Origin: Pohlia nutans
Lineage: Eukaryota > Streptophyta > Bryopsida > Bryales > Mniaceae
Assembly (NCBI GenBank): GCA_022496805.1
Contig: CM040104.1
Span: 1,480,650 to 1,544,649 of the forward strand
Direction of reading: 5' to 3'
DNA length: 64,000 bases
The position numbers were made by a program, and so were the translations under genes. Shown piece after piece: positions 11,624 through 24,919 of this stretch. The notes under the pieces are model-generated. The model ran no database searches, was not told the DNA's origin, and saw nothing but the letters and a program-made list of their open reading frames with translations. The stretch's first letter is position 1. Each line of letters begins with the position of its first letter.

Positions 11624-14610
11624 CACCACCACAAATTTTGTTCAACACATTACTGAGATAATAGAGGAAATCTCTGGGTTCATAATACTTTGAGTTAAAG
11701 GATAATTCTAATACTCAGCTTGCTGTGATTCCTTCAAAACTAATTCCAGCTTAAGATTTCATTTCATTGTCTCTTGAGAATTGGTGCCGATCTGTTAAAT
11801 ATTGACATTTGCACATCAAACTTGCCATCCACTCCCACATGCAATATAAAGCCAAGTTGCTTAAATCCTGCCGTTGGCCTTATGTCACAGAACAGGTTGG
11901 CACCCTGTGAAAATTACTGTGTTTCAAGGTGTGGAATGATGTGTAAGTTGCTCAGTGTAGAGTGTCCAGGGATCCACATGTTGTCCCACACCACTTGAAA
12001 AGCTTGTTTTTCTCTCAGCTTGGACAAGATTGTGGGCTGATTATGATGCACTTGTGAGTGCAGCAGTTGCTTGAAATGACAATGGTTTTGGTTGATTGGT
12101 TCTTTTAAGACTTAAAGGTTTCACAATGACTACATGTTAATATGAATAATAGTAATAACAATAATAATGCAAAAAAGTTAGTTTTCAAGTCATGCATGTA
12201 ACTGATTGAAGCAATCCAAATTTTCACTGAGTCAGATTGAGAGGAGCTAACATCCCCTTCTGAAATCGTGGAGATAGCCTTAGATAGCAAAAGATTGCAT
12301 TTAAGCAACAAGATACATGTTGTCTTTCAAACTGAAAGTGATGTGATGTAATACTCCCTGCAGCTCCCAATGATGTTGCCTGCCATGAATGCTCCATCCA
12401 TCTGTATCAAAGTCATCAAGACAGCATGCATGTTGCATCATAGTGAAATTCTTTAGTCATTTACTACATTGCCTGAGTTTAACAAATCATCAAGGTAAAT
12501 TTTGCTATAAATCAAAACAAGGTGCTACTTCCACATTTGTATTTATTCTATCAATCTCAATTTTTATTTCATATTTTTATATTCTGATGATACAAATGAA
12601 AGTGTTTCATTAGTTGACCACACCCTTTAATTCCACAATCGCTTCATGACCATTTCTTTCCAAATACAGTACTAGGGTAACTTAAAACTGTAATCACTGT
12701 CTATACGAAATGATGGCTTGTTCATCTTTTAAGCTTCTTTATAGTTGAACATTGTATAGAAAAAGGTACTAAATAATTTTAGATTTTCAATTTTTCTTTA
12801 AAATATTGTATTAACATACATAATTCTTGGAATTTTAAATTTTTGTCTCTTTTTGTTATCATTTGTTTTTTTTGGAATACATTGATTTAATTTTGAAATA
12901 GTCCAATTCCAAATGATTGAGTTTGGAAGTTATAAGTTATGATGTTTTGAAATGATTTATTTTGGATAAAAAATCAAAATCTGATTCTTGTCACAAAGAA
13001 ATTTGAAAAAAATTCTTTAATGTCTTTTTCAAACGTGTTTATTGTTGTCACCATAATACCCTAATTAAACAAAATAACTTCAAAGTATAATTAAAATAAA
13101 TACACAAAATATGTCATAAAATGATCCTTTTTGCACTAAAGAAAAGTGGCCTCCGCCAATCTTGGTAGGTAAAGGGACCTCAAAGCCTTGTTTATGAATG
13201 CTATGTAGTTAGTTGGTTATTTCCTACAGAGGTGATTTCTCTCATAATAAGAATGAAGCAATGGAGAGGTGAACAAGGGTAGGACTTGGTATTTCTGTAT
13301 CAGTAGTGGTGAGTAAACACAAACAAGAAAGAAGTCACACAGGTGCAAATGGTTGAAAATAAAATGTAGGGGATGTGAGAGCAATGTAGATGTGAGAGCA
13401 GTAGTTACTAGTATTACTAGTACTTATCTCTGGTCACTAAAGTGTCTATTCTCGAAAGAGGAGAGTAGTCTTGTACCAATGGCCCTTTGTCCGGTGGGCA
13501 CTAGCTCATTGTCAAGACGAACAGACACTTTATTCACGCCGCCCTCGAAAGAGGACCAGAGTTCATATCTATCTGAGAGCAGTAAAAAGAAAATGTTGAG
13601 TTTGTAAGGACTAAGGCCCTAACTCCTTCCTGGTATTGGTAGGGGGTTCTAGAAAGCTGAAAGCTACCAATGTTGGACCACCGAAAATGGGTGAACCCAA
13701 GAGTTTGGTTTCAATTCTTGCAAATAGCGATGGACCCATTGGTGGTTCTTGAGATTTGGATTCTTGTCTTTTAGTAGCTTTCATCCGCTTGATCCTCGCA
13801 TGAAAGCTTGTCCTAAGGAGGAAGCACGAGAAAGGAGTGCTCGTGGCAATTGGAAATTAGGGAAGAGAGGATACAAAGTGAGTGAGGGAAAGAATGAACA
13901 AGTAACTAACGGTGACATACAATGTATAGTAGTATTGTAACCAGGTAATATTGATGGACGTAATATGAAGAACAATACTAGTTAGTGTAGTTATTATAGA
14001 GTGGTACATTGAAATCACCATGTAGTGTGGGTGGGTGAATGGCGTGGGTACATGCATCCATTTGGAAAAGTTCTCATCCATTTAGACAAATTCTCATCCC
14101 TATTAACCAAATTTCACCAATTTGGATGAATGTTGCCACAGAATTTTGAAAGAGTAATTATTAGTAAAACCTGTGGTAAATACGGTGGGTGATTTCAGTG
14201 TAATGAATGCACGGTAAAGAGAGAGTGATAAGCTGACTGACTGAGTGACTTTCCGCACACATGACTGCTGCAAATACACAAGTGAAGTGTAGCTCGTAAG
14301 GTACCACCGAATGTCAGACTGCTTTGCTCACTCGTCTGCCCCGCCTCGTCTTCCCTGGACCTCATCACTCGCTCATGAGCTTCCTCAACTCCTGCGCTCG
14401 CTCGCTCGCTCGCTCGCTCCCAATTCTCCCTCATTGCTCCCCCCACCCTCTTCTTCTTCTTCTGCCTCTGCCTCTCCCTCATTCTCCCGGCCCAATTCTC
14501 GATCATTCTGGAACAATTAGGGATTGTCATCAGCTCGCATTGTCGCCACCGAGCCCCCGAAAGCTCTCTGTTTCTCTCTCCTCTCACTCTCTCTGCATGC
14601 TGATCGCGCC
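11624..14610. other. AT-rich intergenic region, no gene seen; DRM promoter at right end
   Basis: Most of this stretch is AT-rich with no supported ORF. Around 14050-14120 a short motif close to TTCTCATCC recurs. At 14398-14419 there is a GCTC microsatellite, followed by CT-rich sequence to 14600 that looks like the 5'UTR of the DRM gene. Confidence 0.4.
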
Positions 14611-17600
14611 ATGGCCACTCCGGAACCGCCCTCGCCTGCGCAGGAGGTACCCTTTTTTCCCAAGAAGAGGCCTCACCCGTTGCTCTGCGTCCAATTTTTT
14701 TGCATTACGGTTTTCTTTTTGCATTGCCGCACTATTTCAGAACGCGCAGGCTCTCCCTCTACGGCCATTTCTCTAACCTGGATTCCTGAATTCCTGCTGT
14801 TTTTCTTCGTCCTGTCAGCCCGCTGCAGATTCCAAAATCAAGCAGGCGCGGGAGGTGTTACTGGGAATGGGGTTGCCGTTGGAGTCCGTCGAACAGGCGG
14901 TGAAAAAAATTCACGGTGCGTGTTGCTTCTTTTGGTGCTCCACTGGTGTTCGTGACTCTTCTGAAATTTGCGAGTGCGATCGATTTTGTGATTCCTGTAG
15001 CTCCATTTCCGTGTGACATTATTTGTGTCCACTTTGCTCTTCTTGACCCGGCTTTGGAGTGTTCTCGTGACTTAGAGCGCCAGCAACTCGCAAAATTGAT
15101 TCTGTGATCGATGTTGTGCAGAATTTGGGGGTGATCTCAATGCAATTGCAACGTACGCCCTTAGCATCAGCGTTCCTCAAGTGGAGTGCATTGAAGAGCA
15201 GCTCTCTGATGTAAGCATCTGAACACTCTCTCTCTCGCTTGTTTTTGCTACGAACGTTATTCCCTGCTCATCAGAGTCCAAGGGATTGAAAAGAGTTCTT
15301 GACTCTCTCTCGCTTGTTTTTGCTACGAACGTTATTCCCTGCTCATCAGAGTCCAAGGCATTGAAAAGGGTTATTCCCTGCTCATCAGAGTCCAAGGGAT
15401 TGAAAAGGGTTCTTGACGTTTTGCAGGATATGATTTCAAGTGACGAAGATGCTGGGGATGAGTCCAAAGAGAAGTGGAACTTGCCTCCTAGTCGAGTGCA
15501 GAGTCCTCAAGTGAAATCAGCATCGGAAGAGGCGTGGGTGGACCCCATCTGCAAGATCTTTCAGATTCCTCCTAGAACAGAAAGCCTTGCTCTAACTTGT
15601 CACAAAGCTGAAAGCTCGGTGGCTGCGGCAGCTGCAGTTGAAATGCCATCAACGATGGTGATGGTGAATCCAATGGTGACCAGGGAAGCTGAGGCTAGTT
15701 GTTCTCACCAGTTCTCTCTGGAGAAAACCATCAAGCAAGAGATTGGAGAGACTGGACCTATCGCTCCTTCCAACCCTCCAGCACATCTTCAATCTTCTCA
15801 ACGGTCTGAGCGAGAGAAGTTTTTCTTGGACATGGGGTTCCCGATTGCACTCGTGAAGAGTGCTATGCAGCAGTTTCGGCAGTATGGTGTGGTTTACTTC
15901 CCATACTTTATTGATTTCTTTTTGTTTTATACATGCTCCTGTTCAATTTTCTACTTCTTATTGCTTCAGATGTTTAGCTATCTGTCATACCGTGCTTCCT
16001 GAAGGTGGAGAGACCCCGGACGAAACCACTTATCAAGCAGCCTCTCCTGACGAGGCTGCACTGGTTACTGCCGCTAAAAAATTTGGTTTCTTTTTCTATG
16101 CGTAAGAGCTTCTCTTTGAATGTGCTGTTGAGTTACTGTCCATCATAAATAGGGGTTTTATTACTCGGGTAATTCTGGAGGGTATATTATGCTTTCAATT
16201 TTGGTGTACTTACTTTTGCTTCAGGAAAACTTCTCAATGATTCTTCGTTGGCCATGCAGGTTCAGATGCCGATGCCGATGATTCCATCTTGCTGCAGTTC
16301 TTAATCGATAATAATGGAGGGAATGATAGTTCTTCTCATAGAGTGCAGCCCAAAATTGATGCCGAAGCGGAAGATAGTGATCCGGACGAAGAGATGCGGA
16401 GCTCGGTACTTCGGACTGTCGCAGCTCGGTCTCTTAAGGCTGCGGCTAAAAGCGATTGGGATCCCGAGAGTGAAGCACGGATTTTATCCGATATTGCTCA
16501 AAGAGTACCTCCTTGCAGCAGCAGGGAGATTCCACAGAACGGAAGCCCCAAGGCTTCCATGGAGGGCTTAGGGTTCTCACATGCGTTGATAGAGAGAGCT
16601 GTACAAGAACTTGGAAAAGGAGTAGACCATGACATGCTTCTAGAGTATTTATTGTACCTCTCCACCACGCAAGACCCAGAAGCGTCCACTTCAACAAATC
16701 CATCAAGGGGCGGCGAGGACAACACATTGGAGAAATGCACGACACAGTACCAGTTCCCCGCCATGGCTGTTGAGAAAGCCATGCGCATCTGCAGTGAGAA
16801 TTTTTTTTGCCTTGTGTGCTTTTGGCATTTTCATTTCTCTTTTCTATGAAACCATGAATATGCTCAGTTTGACTTCCACTTGGCACTGTAAGAAAACACT
16901 AACGCACTTGGAGCGTTTCTGATGTTTTTTTGTTGAGGGCTGCAGACACCCCCTTGTGGAATGCATCTCAAGAGGAGATTATGGACTTGGTTGATTTTCT
17001 TGGTGCACATATGGAAGATTTAATTCAGGTGACACAAATAGTCACATGGCACAATTTGGATGGTTTACCTTTAGAATTGCACCATCACATCAATTTTAAT
17101 CAATCTTCCTATGGAATGTGGAGTCTCCTGAAATGCTAGGGATGCTGCTCACGGTACTCATTAATGTGATCTACAGGAAGATGCCTTTGGAGGGGAAATC
17201 AATCTTCCTGATTCCGATGACAGCGATAGTGAGGATGAAAGTTTGGATTGGGGAGAAGACGGGCATTTTCTTGATGCTTCATGTTGGAACCAGGAAGGAG
17301 GGGGGAAGGGTGCCTTCAAGGTAAGTGGTAAACGAAAAACTGATGAGAGAGGTAAAGAGGTTGCTCACAGTGGCCGGCTTGGGCGCCCAAAGGGAGCTAT
17401 TGGTGGTGGTCGACCAAAGAAGCCAACATCAATTATACCTAAGTAAGCTTTCTGTGATTGTACTATTTAAAAATAAATAAAAATCAATCCAAGCATGGTA
17501 CTATTGCATTGCAATGGGCTTTGTTCTACCAATAAAATAAGAAAATCCTATTTTATAATTTTTAACAAAAAGCTTCCAAAATGGAATTCGTGTTTTTATT

Positions 17601-20600
17601 TTTATTTTGGTTCAAACACTAAAGATGTTTTTTATTTTTTATTTTTGAAATGCTAAATATCTAACTATAAATAATTAAATTTCACCTTAGTGTAAAGGTA
17701 ATTCCTGAATAATTCACAACACTGGTAACCGGATCCAACTGGGTTTTGTGATTTATATTGTTTTTCATTTTAGTTTTTAACACATGGTAAGCTTGAAGCT
17801 TGAACTAAAGGAATTTAAATATCCAGCAGTTTAAATATCGTATGAATAAGCGAAGCAGTCATAAATGATAGTCAGGTGGCACTAGGAAAATGACACGTAG
17901 CAACTGAAGTCTGCACTGTGACTACTTATATGAACGCATTTTCTGCCAATCATGAATCGGATATTTCAAGACTGCGCAATCCTAGTTATCAATTATGTTT
18001 ACTTCTTGACATTTAGATTTGGTTGAAATGTCAGGCCTAAAGCTACATTAACTGTTGACTGGCCTGGAATCAATAAGCAACGAGGAGCAATTGGGTTTGG
18101 ACTTCCTGGGCAACCAATTGTAAAACAGCGGTCTCTGAACGAAGATGTGAAAGGAGCTCCCTTTTTCTACTTTGAGAATGTAGCAGGGATGCCGGTGGGT
18201 GAGTGGAAGAGAATTGAAACGCATCTTTTTGGCATCGAGGCTGAATTTGTTGACGCCATGCACTTCTCAGCATGCCGGCGATCACGAGGATACATCCACA
18301 ACCTCCCTATAGAAGGAAGGAAGAAACTCATTAAAGACCCTCCAATGACCATCATGGAACTTATGCCACAAACAAAGCCGTTTTGGCCGGATTGGGACAA
18401 ACGCACAAAATTGAACTGTATCAACACAGTGAGAGCATCAGAGTTTTTAGCAAAGCGGCTCGGCATTAAGGATGGAACCGGGTACTTCCTTTTGATGTGT
18501 TTATAATTCTATCTTTTGCATTGTTTAGATGAGTGCTATGTGCATGCTAGTTAGTTTTTCCTCTCACTGTTCTATTGGAGAGTATGCTTCTTGAATATCC
18601 ACCATACAGATCAAAAAAATTACGTTGATAATTGTGATAAATGTGATAGGTCTCAGAAATTACAGCTTAGCATTGAGGAGCAGAAGAATTACCTGCACTG
18701 GTGCTGCAAGTTAAATCTCGTTTGGACATCCCCAAACATTCCCAGTCCTGTCGAGGCTGATGAGATTGAGGTATGGCCATGATCTTCCGCTCTTCCTTTC
18801 ATCTCCTTAATTCTTCTCTCCTGATGCATCTCATCAATTTCTCCTCCTTCCCTCTGATCCGCAGCACCAAGCTCTCCATGCCGACACCAATAACTACACA
18901 TAATTATATCTTGCCTGTAAAACAGCCACTTTTGCTTCAGTAGAACTCCATCTGCAGCTAGAATAAAATATATTGGGTGCAGTTTGCAGTTTGCTCGGCG
19001 TTTCAATTTTGGACATGGATCCTCTCTAAGAAAATTAATGGGTGTGTGTGCAAAAAAATATACAACATTTGCCACCTGCGAATTTGTTTTGAATTATTTT
19101 TTCCTGTTGTGCTTCTTTCCACTGACGAGCAGTTTTGCATTTCAAGAGTCAGTTTTGTTTTCAATGGAATTACGTAGCTGGAAATTGGGTGCTCGGGTTT
19201 TCAAGTTTGGTGTTTGGAAGTGTGGAAAAATTACATATAGTCTCCATCACATTCAAAGAATTGGGCCACATGCGAGTTTGTTTTGAACAGCTGTTTCCCT
19301 ATCATAATTCCGCTGTGTTGTATTCAGTATTTTAGTAGATTTTCGGTGTCGATCATCACCATGGTGCTCTCGTTTTCATACGGTCCGCGTCATCACTTGC
19401 TGGGTTGTTGATTATAACCTTACATTTGTTACTTTGGCACAGTTTAGTGTGCCAAAAATGTGAGGTTCAAGTGCAGAAAATTAGGACATCTAAGTGCTCG
19501 GATGGGTTTTTAGTTGTCCAACTGAAACCTCAGAGCTCTTAAATCTAGTACAGGTAAAGATCTGAGATTTCACATGAGGTCTCAAATCGCTCCTGTTCCA
19601 GAGGGGCGTGTCTAACCGCTCTGGTTCCTAGTTGAGAGCCCTTTTTGACTGCCCCAACTTGTGAAATTCCGCCATTGTGACGAATTTGAGCATCTAAGTA
19701 TGAATTTGTGCCTTCAACAAGCAATGAGTCACGTATTAATGAAATGAAATGAAAACTTCGAAAAAATATAGCCTGGCCAGTGCCAGTATAGTATCTGGCT
19801 AGGCCGATATAAAATGAAATAAAATTATTTTAAAATATATTTAGCAGAATGTTTTATGTACTGTAAACAACATACTTATATTTTGTGATGATTTTTTGAA
19901 ACAAGCACAAGCTTATTTACAGATGTTTCTTTTATATTTTTTAAACAATACCTTTATTACCATGTCTTCTAGCTATTTTATCTTCGACCTGTATTTTTTA
20001 TTTTTTTAACCGATTCATAGCAAGTTAGTGTTTCTGGTCCTTTATTATTACTAATAGGTGTTAAATCTTAGAAATGGAGGAAACCATTAAGGTCGAAATT
20101 TGGCTTTTCAGGTTTAGCTCCAAGAGGTTGAGTGGTGCAAATGTAGCACTTGAAACTGACTGACAGATTGGTGGGGTGTTGATAATGCAGGCGATGTTGG
20201 GGTTTGATAAAGATCACTCCAGGCATTGTTTTGGCCTTACAGCGCGATACAAAGCGTTGGGAAATAGTTTTTCGGTGTTTACAGTGGGGTACCATTTTTC
20301 AGTGTTGAAGCCATTGTATCCCAAGGGGATCAAGGTTTTGTCCCTGTTTTCAGGGATTGGAGGTGCGGAAGTAGCTCTTCACAAGGTCGGGATTAAATTG
20401 AACGTGGTGGTGAGTGTGGAGATTGAAGAAGGAGCGCGTCGTTGTCTGCAAACATGGTGGGCCGTAACTAATCAAAGCGGCTGCCTTGACCTGGACTTCC
20501 ACGACGTGCGAGACCTGACAAGAGAAGTCTTGACCAAGCTTGTAGACAAGTATCGAGGATTTGATTTCATTGTTGGTGGAAGCCCATGCAACAACCTCAC

Positions 20601-20724
20601 GGGAAACAACCGTCACACGCGCATAGGACTTGATGGTGAGCATTCCACCATGTTTTTTGAGTTCTCCCGTATTGTTGCCACCATTCGTGAGCTGACGATT
20701 AAGTTGCCCGAGCATCGCCGGTGA
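14611..20724 (+). CDS. DRM2: DRM-type de novo DNA (cytosine-5) methyltransferase
   Basis: DRM enzymes are the plant counterparts of DNMT3 and set cytosine methylation guided by small RNAs in the nucleus. Exons are 14611-14646, 14819-14915, 15122-15210, 15427-15886, 16260-16793, 16946-17028, 17177-17442, 18035-18481, 18650-18770 and 20191-20724; phases close to 888 residues. The N-half has three or four UBA-like segments, for example [20 protein letters not shown] (about 25-45), [20 protein letters not shown] and [19 protein letters not shown], plus acidic linkers ([17 protein letters not shown]). The catalytic domain is in the rearranged order typical of DRM. The C-terminal exon holds the SAM-binding motif [10 protein letters not shown] (around 762-769) and the catalytic motif [10 protein letters not shown], with the cysteine near 844. 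All key residues seen are intact. It is longer than Arabidopsis DRM2 (626 residues) because of the N-terminal half. The choice between DRM1 and DRM2 as a name is arbitrary. Confidence 0.95.
15229..15416 (+). repeat. intronic tandem repeat in DRM
   Basis: The third DRM intron contains two copies of a unit of roughly 70 bases (beginning CTCTCTCTCGCTTGTTTTTG) plus a third partial copy that starts at GTTATTCCCTGCTCATCAG. The copies are nearly identical, so the duplication is recent. They do not alter the flanking splice sites. Confidence 0.85.
15970..16101 (+). pseudogene. stray P4-type ATPase (flippase) exon inside a DRM intron
   Basis: This 132-base segment has its own acceptor (TTGCTTCAG) and donor (GC|GTAAGA) and encodes 43 codons of a phospholipid-transporting ATPase. 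CHTVLPEG, then [19 protein letters not shown] and [10 protein letters not shown] match the conserved nucleotide-binding region of P4-ATPases (ALA/ATP8 class). Its frame is fully open. It lies in the same orientation as DRM between exons 4 and 5. If it were spliced into DRM it would give a TAG stop three codons in. No other P4-ATPase exon is visible nearby, so this is an isolated, probably captured, exon. Confidence 0.85.
18771..20190 (+). other. long last intron of DRM
   Basis: At 1.4 kb this is the longest DRM intron. It contains two diverged copies of a motif close to GCCAC(C/A)TGCGA(A/G)TTTGTTTTGAA, at about 19071 and 19264. It then becomes AT-rich (19740-20060). No separate gene is supported. 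Confidence 0.5.
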
Positions 20725-23700
20725 CAAGACAACCAGAAGGGTTGGTGTAATTGAACAATTGTAAAGGTTTGCTATCAGTAGCAATGACATTCTACAACAT
20801 TTTTGAGATTGAATTTAAATTTTCTGCAACATTACCAAGTTCTTCATGGTGTATGATTACTGCTTTGTGTACTTCTTTGGTGTATGATAGCTTGTGTGCA
20901 TGGTTGGTGGGGCTGTGGACGCTCTGGGCATCATGCATATACATACGCCAATGCAGATATGTCGATGTAGCAAGGGCAGGTACGGTCATAACCACGAGTT
21001 GCTGGTCTCGGCCACGCTGGCCATTCTGGTCTGAGTTAAGTATTGGGTAACCGGCCTGTTCTCGCCGGTCACCTTACGTCAGAGCGACCGACCGTTGGAT
21101 TTGCTTGACGGTGGAGATTAATCCAGATGTATGGTCCAGATCACATCTCTCGATCTTACGGCTGTGGATCTCTTAGGTGTCTCTCTCGGGCCCCGCCCAT
21201 GTGCTCTTCCCCCATCGTCTTCCTCATTTTCCCTTCGCATTGTCGTTGTGATTCTGCTCGCCTTTGTTTTGATTCCGCTCGCCTTGCGCTGTGATTCCGC
21301 TCCCCTTTCGCTGATGAAGCCCGTGCCTGTGGTGTGATGCGCTTTGTCCATGGCCTCCATGTACCTTGAAGTCGTCGCTCCCGTCGCAGCCCCGCGTCTC
21401 CAGCGGCAAGCCCGTGCCCAACAGCTGCAGGTACAGCCAGCGTTCCGTTCTTCTTGGCAATCACGCCAGTTTCTTAGGAGCCAGTCCCGAGGAGCATGTT
21501 CATGGCATGTTCATTGCGCATTTAATAAACGTTATTTTTATTTTTATTTTTCCGTACTGTTTTGTAGTGGCTTTGAGCGCAATGTTGATGTGAATAGCCA
21601 GCCACACGTATTGCAGTTGTAGAAAGAATTTTTTTCCGAGTTTGAGGTCAACTAAGTGAATCAGGTTTGCGTGACGTCGAAGTTTCTTCGATCTCCTTGA
21701 GTTCTCATATACGTTTGGTTGCAAATTATGTCAAGGCTCAGATCTATGAGGAAAAGTTGTGCACCGAGGACGTAAGCAGAAGCAGTAGCACTAGAGGCAA
21801 GCTCGGAGCTCAGTCGTAGTGAAGAAATCGCTCCTACTCCGACGGGCCAGGAAATACCGGTACGTTTTTAGGTGCATCTGTCTCCCCGATCATCATTCTC
21901 CCGCTCAATTTCGCTGTAGTAAGGAGTGTGGAGAAGTTCTTTTCAGAAATCTTGCTTTAAGAATTTGCTGTTCAGAAATTCTGTTATTAGCCTGAGAAGG
22001 AGATGATTACACATGCGGTTTTCTTGATGTGCTACGGGAGCTGAGGAGAGTGTCGTATGTAAGGTTAGTCTGTGCGCACCCGCAAGTGCTTTTGTGTTGA
22101 GGTAGTTCTCCTATTGATAAAAACCTGGATATCGAGATTGAGTTAGGTCTATGTGACGGAGGTTCTCATTGACGAATGTATATGCTGGAGAGAGTTTTAT
22201 TAGGTAGAGAAGAAATGCGTTAGACGCAGATCGTCTAAAAGATGTTGCGAATGTAGCTTGTGTTGTCAAAGAGAGTGGACACATGTATTGAAGAAGAGGT
22301 ATTATGTTCTGCCGGATGCATTTAATTTGTTAGTATCTTGACTCTTTTGCATAGCTTTTTTCTAATAACACCTCTTAAGTAAAGTGTAGGCTTAGTTAAA
22401 GTTTTCAGGGTTTTTTATGCAATCGATTTGAGGATTCGCACACTGTGGGAGTGTCAGAGTCTCGGACCAGATCAGTGGTCATTGAATTTTTCGGGTCTTG
22501 ATATTGCGTTTGTGGGAGGCTGCTCGTCGTAATGAATGTTGGCCTATGATAGAAGACATCAACGTAGCAGCTGGAAAGTTTGGTGTGGATTAGGGTTAAT
22601 TAGTGTTGATCAGGCTGATCAGGTTCGAAGACTGTCCACTAGTTACATCTTTGGAAATCCTGATGATCTGTATTTTTAAAAGCAGCTAACTTGTCTGTGG
22701 CTCTCTAGTAAAGATCACTATTGTAATGTCGATTCTGAATTCTAAATTGTTTGAGTTAATCGACATGATTATGTTTGTGGTAAAAGAATTGGCAAAAAAT
22801 TGTGGGAAAGAATTGCCGGGTTTTTTTTATCAGGGCTTGCAAAATGTTTATGTACTGGTAGTCACGGGCATCCTTACCCTGTTGCTGAATTCCTCATTTT
22901 GAAAACCTTGCAAAGCGTTGGATCATTGTTTCAGTATGAATTTTTGGCTGATTGTAACGGGCAATGTGAGCTTCCTGGCCTGGTACAGAAATTTTTGCTT
23001 TTAAGTTAGGGACTAAAACTATACTCTGTGAAATGTGCTCTCTTCATTCTCAGTGTGATGTTTGTAATCTGTTGTTGTGCAATGGAAATAAAGCATTCAT
23101 TTGTTTCCAAAAAAGAATTAAAAAAACTGTACTCTGTATCAGATGCGATCCATAGCAGCTGAATCAGATAGAGCTTACAATGTTGGTCCCCAGGACGACC
23201 AATCCGCCTTCACACCTCTTTAAGCCGGGTCATTGCAAGATGACTTAGGTTTTTCAGAGCTTTTGGCGAAAGTCAGAACAAATAAAACAGCTTTTTTTCT
23301 TCCGTGTCAGCAGCGCATGGGCTGAGAGCACCCTGGTTACCCGCAGTAACCTTCAGTGATATCTGACCGAATCTGTAAGCAGGCTGTCCTGTTAGATGAA
23401 AAATGACAAGGCTTCCTGGTTACGACAATTGGAGATATGAGTTTAGTAACGTGTGCACTGTGAATTAATTTGCCAAACTGAGACTCTTGGGCGCAAAACA
23501 TTTCGCTGTTATCCGCTCCTGGTTGATGGCAGTACGTACGTGTGTAGTGACGTGTTTGCATCAGCGTTGACAGTTAAGAACAGGAGTTCCGGCCACCTCT
23601 CATCCCGAAGTTCGTCAGATGAGGAATGCTGGGGCCATGGCTGAGCCGAGGCTGGCACTGCCACTCTTCTACCAGAGGTGGGCCTCAATTAGTGTTGACA

Positions 23701-24919
23701 GCTTTGCGACAGAGGTTCCAAGGATTCTAGGTGCCGTGCCCAACATTTTTCGCTGTTTTATTTTTCTGTTCACTGGACAAATTTAGTGAGCTCCACTTTT
23801 ACATCGCCTTGACGATTCAGAAGAGTATCTTCACGACATGGAAATTCATGCCAAGAGTAATGTGAAGCATGAATCGTTACTGATGTAGTTCATGAATGGC
23901 GTTGTTGCTCTCTTTACAGATGATGATGATGATGATGATGATGATGCAGTGCAGCCTGAGAGCATAATTATGCAAAATCCTGTACTAGTTATGGTAGCAT
24001 CAGATGCAGCAAAGCAGCTTGCTGACATCGTGACACTCCTTTGTCGAGAAATGGAACAGGGTTGATTGTTATATCGTTTTTAGATTTTGGCTTCAGGGAC
24101 ACACCAAGACAATGTCTTGGCAAGGTATGTTCGTGTATGCTATTTTTTTGGATGTTTAATCGGCTTTACATGTCAGTTGTATTCAAGTTTTGGATTTTGT
24201 TCTTTTCATCCTCAAATAGACAATATTCATACATCCACCTTGACTTGTGTTGAGTTTTGGATTTTTCCTCTAACTTTATTGTGCTGTCATCTAGGCAGAT
24301 TAGCTCATCTCAGCAGAACCGTAAACCAAGTTGGCAACAATAGCTACTCTTGAACCTATGGTTGGACCAGTGTTTATATACAAAGACTCATCCTCATCTC
24401 AACCATTCTCATTCATTCTATTCATCCCCAATCGCCACCGTTTGGATCGCGATCACATTGGACCAATAAAAATTTCATCACCAATGTTTATTTTTAGTTT
24501 CTTTAGTTCTTTATTGCATGAAATAAAAATTAAAAAGTAAAAGTAAAATAATTGTAAATGTGGATTTTGATTTCTATGAGTGAACTTTGACTTGATGTTG
24601 TAAAAAATTTCAACTTTTATCTTTAATTTCGATTTTGAGATACCTATTTTAGAAAATTTAGGTTGATTGCATTGATACATATAATAGCATATCATCTAAA
24701 TTCTGCAACTTTTTTACATTTGTTCCCAAAAAATGATGTGCACATTGGTGTTTTCTACTTTTTTTGTCAAGTAATTATTTTTAAAATCATTGTCAATGTT
24801 TTTATCAAAAACTTTAATTAAGTTTTATTATAAATTCAGTTTTTGGTTTTGAGAATTGGAATTTATCAATTAATTAAGATTGCAGAAGAATGCAATGTTG
24901 GATGTATAGTAGTTGGCAA
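20725..24919. other. intergenic, no firmly supported gene
   Basis: The 3' flank of DRM is followed by a GC-richer patch at 21000-21450 that looks like a promoter or CT-rich leader. A possible exon at 21665-21771 (reading GLRDVEVSSISL, then HIRLVANYVKAQIYEEK) has good splice borders, but I find no upstream exon whose phase fits. A GAT microsatellite lies at about 23920-23946. From 24400 onwards the sequence is AT-rich repeat-like DNA. Confidence 0.4.

Noticed and set aside
21350..21866. Possible short exons after a promoter-like patch (MASMYLEVVAPVAAPRLQ; GLRDVEVSSISL; APTPTGQEIP)
   Set aside because: Individually they look coding with fair splice sites, but the phases do not join and one implied intron would be only 14 bases. 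No family recognised.
22800..23009. Small frame with WERIAGFFLSGLAKCL
   Set aside because: No family or splice support in repeat-like DNA.
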